From: Dentipellis sp. KUC8613 | Taxonomy: Eukaryota; Basidiomycota; Agaricomycetes; Russulales; Hericiaceae | Assembly (NCBI GenBank): GCA_002286715.1 | Contig: NSJX01000023.1 | Location: forward strand, 254,524 to 318,523 | Length of the DNA: 64,000 nucleotides | Direction of reading: 5' to 3' | Shown: positions 58,909 to 64,000 of the stretch, piece by piece | Layout of the letters: each line of letters begins with the position of its first letter | Numbering within the stretch: position 1 is the stretch's first letter | The notes under the pieces: model-generated | Told to the model about the DNA's origin: nothing | Databases searched by the model: none | The model's input: only the letters and a program-made list of their open reading frames with translations | Position numbers and translations under genes: made by a program

Positions 58909-59877
58909 CTAGAACAAAGTCTCCACCTCGTCACGGGTGCCGATGTGGCCAACGTTGGTGTCCGCGTTCGGCGTAGCGAGCGTGGTCGCGGAGCGCTTGG
59001 TGCCAACGTGAAGGGTATCAATCTTGGCGTCGGGAACGGCGATGGAGGTCGCGGGCTTGGGAGGGGGAGGAGGGGGAGGAGGACCCTGGCGCAGATGGAG
59101 CTTGAGCAGATCAGTTGAAAGCCCATCGGTAGGGACGGTGATGCCCTTGGGGGGAGGCGGAGGCGGGGGAGGCCCAACCTGACGGAGGTGGAGATTGAGC
59201 GTATCAAGCTCCAGCTGAGGGATCTCAAGGCTCGAAGACTTGGGTGGAGGAGGGGGAGGGGGAGGACCATCAGCGCGGCCCTGGTGGTGCTGGTAGGAGA
59301 CGGTGACCTCCTTCTCCGCGTCCGCGAGGCTGGGCTCCTCACGCTTGCTGTCCTTGTAGTGGTGGTAGCCGACCTTCACCAAGTCGAGAGGGGTAGAAAG
59401 ACCCATGACGTGATCCTCCTTTGGCTCGCGCTTGTCGTCGTTGTACTTGTGGTAGTTACCGGCGACGCCAGCAGGAGTCTTGACGCCGAAGACGGTGTCG
59501 TCCTTGGGCGAGCGTGCCTCCTGCTTGCCATCTTCAAAAGCGGCACCAACGCCGACGGGGGCGTTGACAACCTTGGGAGAGCGAGCGACCTTGCCGTCCT
59601 GGTAGGCGACACCGGCGCCAATGGGAACATTGACGACCTTGCGGCGGGAGAGAGGAGCGACCTTGGCACCAGCATCGGTGATCTGCTTGATGGGGAGAGC
59701 GGGGGCGGCAGGGGCGGGGGCCTCACCGCGCAGGTGGAGGGGGCCAAGAGGCGTGGCGAGATTGAGATCGCCGAGGCCGTTGCTCTTGCTCTTGTCGGCG
59801 GGGAAGGGGACAGCGGCGACAGCGACAACGCAGAGACAGAAGGCGAGAAGACTGGAGTACTTGGGCATGGCGACCAT
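58909..59877 (-). CDS. Secreted repetitive protein with Kex2-type sites and three octaproline tracts
   Basis: Intronless, 322 residues from ATG 59877, or 319 from the ATG at 59868. The N-terminus is a signal peptide (LLAFCLCVVAVAAV). The body is repetitive. VVNVPIGAGVAYQDGK (81-96) and VVNAPVGVGAAFEDGK (103-118) are tandem variants. Further units run into the KR pairs DDKR, DSKR and GTKR, with SRRK earlier. LHLR recurs near residue 47 and in NLHLRQ and KLHLRQ. Three tracts of eight prolines are each followed by Lys. There is no cysteine in the mature part. This fits a Kex2-processed secreted peptide precursor or an extracellular structural protein. No family is recognised. Confidence 0.7.
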   Translation of the reverse strand: MVAMPKYSSLLAFCLCVVAVAAVPFPADKSKSNGLGDLNLATPLGPLHLRGEAPAPAAPALPIKQITDAGAKVAPLSRRKVVNVPIGAGVAYQDGKVARSPKVVNAPVGVGAAFEDGKQEARSPKDDTVFGVKTPAGVAGNYHKYNDDKREPKEDHVMGLSTPLDLVKVGYHHYKDSKREEPSLADAEKEVTVSYQHHQGRADGPPPPPPPPKSSSLEIPQLELDTLNLHLRQVGPPPPPPPPKGITVPTDGLSTDLLKLHLRQGPPPPPPPPKPATSIAVPDAKIDTLHVGTKRSATTLATPNADTNVGHIGTRDEVETLF

Positions 59878-59991
59878 TATAGTAATGTGGGGTATAGAGA
59901 TGAGAATGGGATAACAGCAGAAGCGGGAGACGACCAAGGACAGTGGGGGAGCACTGAACTAGGGAAAGAAGAAAGACGGCGAGGCGGAGGG

Positions 59992-60000
59992 TTTATATAT
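59992..60000 (-). promoter_or_regulatory. TATA-like box of the secreted repeat protein gene
   Basis: The minus strand reads atatataaac 115 bp before the start codon at 59877. Confidence 0.4.
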
Positions 60001-60295
60001 CTGCGCGGCGGCTGGCGGGCTTTTGTTTGGTTTCTCCAACATGAACCAAACTGAGGGCCGCCATCGGAACTGTTCTCTTGCATGCCTTCTCTTTTTGGTC
60101 AGACATACATCCCCTTATCGCGCCAGCGGACACACTGGCCTGAGTCTGCGGGAGGGTGATTCTCACTTCGTGTTCTGAAGAGTAATTCAGTGAGGACAAT
60201 TGGTATAGACACGTACTTGTCAAGCGGGGGAGCGGAAGGAAGGAGGAACGGGGAAGGATCGACGGCTTCCAGACGCAAGCGCCGCGGCACCGGGC

Positions 60296-60336
60296 ACGCC
60301 ACAGGCGCGTTGTTTGTACAAACCAAACAGACGCGC
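60296..60336 (+). promoter_or_regulatory. Conserved upstream element, copy 3
   Basis: On the plus strand it reads cgccacaggcgcgttgtttg then tacaaaccaaacagacgcgc. It contains the palindrome gtttgtacaaac. It ends 75 bp before the ATG of family copy B, in the gene's orientation, as copy 1 does for copy A. Confidence 0.6.
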
Positions 60337-60411
60337 CGCGGCCGATAGACTTGAGCATTCGAATGATATCTATAGCAACTGCTCTCCTTCAAAGTGTCCT
60401 CTCCTTGGATC

Positions 60412-61437
60412 ATGGCACCGCCGAAACGGGTTTGTCTCATAACGAACGAAAGTTCTGCTCCCAAGGCGCTGGTCGATCGTTGTATCATGGACGCCGTTTC
60501 TCGCGAAGTGGTACATTTCGAGTCAGCGCTCGTGGAGGACTCGGAATTCAGACCTCATGTGCTTTCTTACAGTTAATCAGACTTGGCGACGGATGGGGTA
60601 TGGAAGACGTGGTCCAGCAGTCGCTCGGAAACAAAGTCACACGTTGAGTCTTATCTATTTTGAGCCACGACACAGGAGGATACCTTGACTCTGACTGACT
60701 TATCCGCACATCAGTACGTGCAGACTGGGAAGTCTTGCTTCGCGAGAACTGTTGGACGATTGTACCATTAATATCCAGGTTGACCTCTATAATCTCTAAA
60801 CTGGTCGATTGCAAATCTCAAAGAATAAACAGACCTTGGAGTAATGTACGTGGTTTCAGATTTATCATGGCAAACACTTCGTTCATCTGTCTACACATAG
60901 ATATGCCCGCCCCCAATTCCTTACCGGTTTGAATTAGTATCATTGTCGCTAGGAAATCACTCGATCATCCGGTCGGAAGGAAATGATGCCCCACCAACCA
61001 TATTCCCTCCTCCGTACACTGAGCTGCCATCTTTCCAGTCGACAGGATTGCACCCCTATTTTGTTATCGCTGCTGCATGGGATGCATTTAACAATAGCAA
61101 AGAGTGCCTTAGGGATAGCAAATCCATCGTGACATACTCGCTCCTGCGTACTATCACGGAGCTCTGGAGGGAACTTAAAGAGTTCCCTATGGAGGGCGCA
61201 GAATCGAGAGGCGAAGAGGGCACGCTTCAAGACAGCCAGGCAATCGTATCTGAAATGCCCGTAGAATCTGCCACGAAAAGGAAGGTGCCAGGCGAGTTTG
61301 ACGGCTCTCCGGCTCCATCAAAGGTAGCAAAATCGTCGCCTCGAGAGTCCACCGCTCGCATACAACTAAAGGTATCCTCGCCGTTCTTCTTTTGGGAACC
61401 TATCTGACCGATCTTTCTTGCGTTTTAGCGACCATAA
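60412..61437 (+). CDS. Intact member of unrecognised paralogue family (copy B)
   Basis: Five exons (60412-60531, 60573-60642, 60715-60845, 60901-61371, 61429-61437) sum to 801 nt, giving 266 residues. If the last intron is retained, the frame instead stops at 61407. Blocks shared with the copies at 22212-23196 and 33935-34882 are: VCLITNESSAP near the N-terminus; LGDGWGMEDVVQQSLG; RADWEVLLRENCWTIVPL ending in INRPWS; YRFELVSLSLGNHSI; LHPYFVIAAAWDAF; and TYSLLRTITELWRELKEFP. A serine- and lysine-rich tail (ESATKRKVPGEF) may be a nuclear signal. There is no signal peptide or membrane segment. Intron 1 is only 41 nt. Blocks are conserved across paralogues, so the protein was under selection, but I cannot assign a function. 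Confidence 0.7.
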
Positions 61438-61713
61438 ATTCTGTCTCTCCGTAATATCGCATTGGGCGGCTGCAATTAGCCGTCGGCAGTAGCGCTTCTA
61501 CGTGATATAGATTTGCTTGAATACCCAAGTTGCGACAGGCGTGGCGCCGCTGAAATGTGAATGGTACTAGGGCCACAGTACGAGTGCATCGCGTGGATAT
61601 GATTGCAATAGGGCAGATTACACAAGGCTAAGTGTCTACAGAATTAGTGTAAGGGTACAAAGCATTAAAGTCCACTGAGATCAAAGCCCGTCGAAGGCAG
61701 CCATGCGTGGCGC

Positions 61714-63250
61714 TTACCGCTGGCCATCTGCGAACAGCAGTCAAAATCTGGTCCTTCGCGTTCAAAGAAAAAGATAAAACGGTACTCACAAGCCTTAGAC
61801 TCATACTTTCCAACGCCAACAATGACATTCGCCGGCTCCTGTGGCTTGCCATCGAAGTAGTTCTCGAGGATCTGCTTCGTGCCCTCGGCGTAGCGGATCT
61901 GCGCATCGAGCGTCGTGCCCGAGTAGTGCGGCGTCATGCCGTTGCCGCCGCCGACCGGGTTCACCATGCTGCGCCAGGGGTGGTCCTTCGGCGCAGGCTG
62001 CACGTTCCACACGTCGCCTGCGTAGCCGCGCAGCTGCCCGCTCTTCACGGCTGCCGCGACGTCCTCGGCATCGCAGATGGCGCCGCGCGCGGTGTTGACG
62101 AGCCAGGAGCCCTAAGCACGATGAGTGAGTATGAAGGAAGAATAGGAGATACAACGCGAAGAAATTTACGGGCTTAAAGTGCTTGAGCATGTCCTTGTTG
62201 ATGAGGCCACGGGTGCCCTCGTGGAGGGGCGCATTGATCGTGACAACATCACACTGCGAGACGAGGTCCTTGACATCAGCGACCCGGCGAGCAGTCAAAG
62301 CCTTCTCAGTCTCTGATAAATTTCACGACACGAGTGAGCAAAATCTCGTGTCGGAAGGATGATGAGAAGCTTACCGGGAGACAGCGGGTTGTAGTCGTAG
62401 TACAGAAGCTCCTTCGGGTTGAAAGGCTGCAGACGCGAGAGGACGCGCTGGCCGATGCGGCCTGCACCGATCGTGCCGATCGTCTTGCCCTCAAGATCGA
62501 AGGCGTTCTGGGCGATGTCGGCGACGTTCCAGTCGCCGCGGCGGACCATCTCGTTGGCGGGGACGAAGTTGCGCACTAGCACAAGCATGGACATGAGGAC
62601 CTGCTCGGCGACGGAGACCACATTGGATCCGGTGACCTGGGAAGGAAAGTGCGTCGGTACTGCATCGATGAGAAAGGAGAGTAGAGGGAGCTACCTCCAA
62701 GACTTGCAGCTTGTTGTCGACGGCCGCGTTGAGGTCGATGTGGTCGGAACCAACACCGGCAGTCACACAGACTTTGAGGTTCTTGGCCTAATGATGCAAG
62801 TCTCAGCTTGTGCCCTCGATGCATTGTATTCAAAGCGTGCCATACCTTGTTCATGAGGTCCCTAGTAAGGTACCCCGGGTGGAAAGGCGTCGTGATAAGA
62901 ATATCGGCCTAAAGCACCTGTTAGTCGCCTTGCATGCATATCATAAAGGACTGGACATACATCCTCGATATGTTTCTGGAAGTCGCTGTTAGGACCGTCC
63001 TTGGAGCTGGTGACAATGTATTCGTGGCCGCGAGATTCAAGGAAGGAGCGGAGACCAAGCTGAGAATTTGTTAGATATGATGGACTGAGTAACAGATCCG
63101 CGAGCCTACCTCGTTCTCGACGGTACCGAGAAGACGAGGCTCAGCCTTGGCAGCCTTGAAACCGTTGTAGAGAACTGCGAGAACCTAAGACAAAGCCAGG
63201 CGTAAGCACATTTCTTGCCGCTCAGCGTCGTGCGACCGCCCTACCTTCAT
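61714..63250 (-). CDS. fdh: NAD-dependent formate dehydrogenase
   Basis: This enzyme oxidises formate to CO2 with NAD+, in the cytosol; the N-terminus [11 protein letters not shown] has no mitochondrial presequence. The first exon is two codons (ATG AAG) and the last is five codons (YGQR and stop), both recovered by splicing, for about 360 residues. Motifs: substrate-side [14 protein letters not shown] and [11 protein letters not shown]-binding [13 protein letters not shown]; catalytic Arg in [10 protein letters not shown]; catalytic His in [12 protein letters not shown]; and [12 protein letters not shown]. These place it in the formate dehydrogenase branch of the D-2-hydroxyacid dehydrogenase family. 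In wood-decay fungi this enzyme handles formate from oxalate breakdown; that role is inferred here. Confidence 0.93.
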
Positions 63251-63346
63251 ATTTGATATGAGTGGATGGAAGAGGTCAAGAAGACAGGAGCTGTTGTTGA
63301 GTAGAGAAGGAGGATGTGGATGGTCTGGATGGGCATGGGCCCTCCC

Positions 63347-63355
63347 CTTTTATAT
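63347..63355 (-). promoter_or_regulatory. TATA-like box of formate dehydrogenase
   Basis: The minus strand reads atataaaag about 100 bp before the start at 63250. Confidence 0.45.
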
Positions 63356-63910
63356 TCGGACGGCACCATGGACGGCCAATAACCTGCTCCCACAACCGGC
63401 TTCTTCAGATGGTCATGGGAAGAGCCTCTGCGCAGATCCCGGGCGCACACGTCCATACGCAACTGTGCAACGGGTTACGTCCAGTCGCGCCCGAAGACTC
63501 TAGCAGGATCATTGCAGACACGTGACCGTAAGCCGACCCCGCCCAGACCCGGTGGAAGCTGACCCGCGCTGACCCGCGAGCAAGTGTCCGCATCTGGAGA
63601 AAAACGGTGTCCGAGCCGGTCCGTCGGCGGGTGAAAGGAAGTAACAGGAAGAAAGAATCGTTTGCCGTATGCCAAACCCGGAAAGAACGCCCCGGATGGA
63701 CTGCAAACATGCCTGATAGCTTCGGAAAACGCGGAATGTAGCGGTCAAATCAATCATGGAGACATCGGATACTTGTGGCGTACCGAATATCGCTCGTATG
63801 TTTCCTTGGGTTACTTTCTGTGATCATTCTGAAAGGCCCGAAATGCCCTTGGTCCCGATAGTCGCCGTGTGGATGGAAGCTCGGAGATCATACGCGTACG
63901 GGCATCGGTA

Positions 63911-63961
63911 CGCCACATACGCGTTGTTTGTACATATACTGACCAAACAAACCGGTCGCGA
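63911..63961 (+). promoter_or_regulatory. Conserved upstream element, copy 4
   Basis: On the plus strand it reads cgccacatacgcgttgtttg, tacatatactg, then accaaacaaaccggtcgcg, with about 10 extra bases between the core and CCAAAC. If it works as copies 1 and 3 do, its gene would start on the plus strand just beyond the right edge. Confidence 0.5.
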
Positions 63962-64000
63962 ATGCCGTGCGCGCGCGTCGACTCCGACGGTCTTGCCAGC

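Larger units (their letters stand above)
63251..64000. other. Upstream region of formate dehydrogenase to window edge
   Basis: This holds the dehydrogenase promoter and element copy 4. No gene is supported inside the window. Confidence 0.45.

Noticed and set aside
59188..60054. 288-codon plus-strand frame antisense to the secreted repeat protein
   Set aside because: The minus strand has the signal peptide and ordered repeats; the plus frame is their complement.

Overview
The window is genomic DNA of a filamentous basidiomycete, most likely an Agaricomycete. The evidence is intron density (genes carry 3-10 GT-AG introns of about 50-70 bp), a Plavaka-type transposase, a FunK1 kinase, a short secreted tyrosinase, and GC-rich coding sequence with short TA-rich intergenic stretches. 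No prokaryotic signature is present. All gene models below were built by hand from reading frames and splice sites. Where exon lengths are given, I checked that they sum to a whole number of codons.

Layout. 1-3.4 kb: Plavaka (CACTA superfamily) transposase with an open frame through nine exons, cut by the left edge. 5.3-6.9 kb: secreted tyrosinase. 7.2-16.5 kb: Iwr1 (RNA polymerase II import factor), an aldo-keto reductase tail-to-tail with a cytochrome P450, the U6 snRNA exonuclease Usb1, and an MFS exporter. 17.3-19.9 kb: FunK1 kinase. 21-23.2 kb: a broken helix-loop-helix-like gene and a decayed member of an unrecognised gene family. 24-29.5 kb: an aflatoxin-aldehyde-reductase-like enzyme, a secreted PEBP protein and a 56-residue membrane protein. 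30.2-30.6 kb: a MITE. 31.1-32.8 kb: HMG-CoA synthase. 33.9-37.2 kb: a second family member and a second aldehyde reductase. 39.3-47 kb: S9 peptidase, FIST-domain protein and kinase-like protein. 47-50 kb: nuclear exosome nuclease Rrp6. 51-57.3 kb: five unrecognised genes, three of them about 100 residues long. 58.5 kb: tRNA-Gly(GCC). 58.9-59.9 kb: secreted, repetitive, Kex2-site-rich protein. 60.4-61.4 kb: third and intact member of the unrecognised family. 61.7-63.3 kb: NAD formate dehydrogenase.

Most identifiable genes are housekeeping or secretory genes in the mosaic order usual for basidiomycetes; I see no operon-like logic. The AKR, P450 and MFS near 9-16 kb could work together in small-molecule oxidation and export, but an unrelated RNA gene sits among them.

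The most unusual signal is a family of three paralogues of unknown function (22.2-23.2, 33.9-34.9 and 60.4-61.4 kb). Two look broken and one is intact at 266 residues. A conserved element of about 45 bp, present four times in the window, lies just upstream of two of them in the same relative orientation. A second candidate for novelty is the secreted Kex2-site-rich repeat protein at 58.9-59.9 kb.
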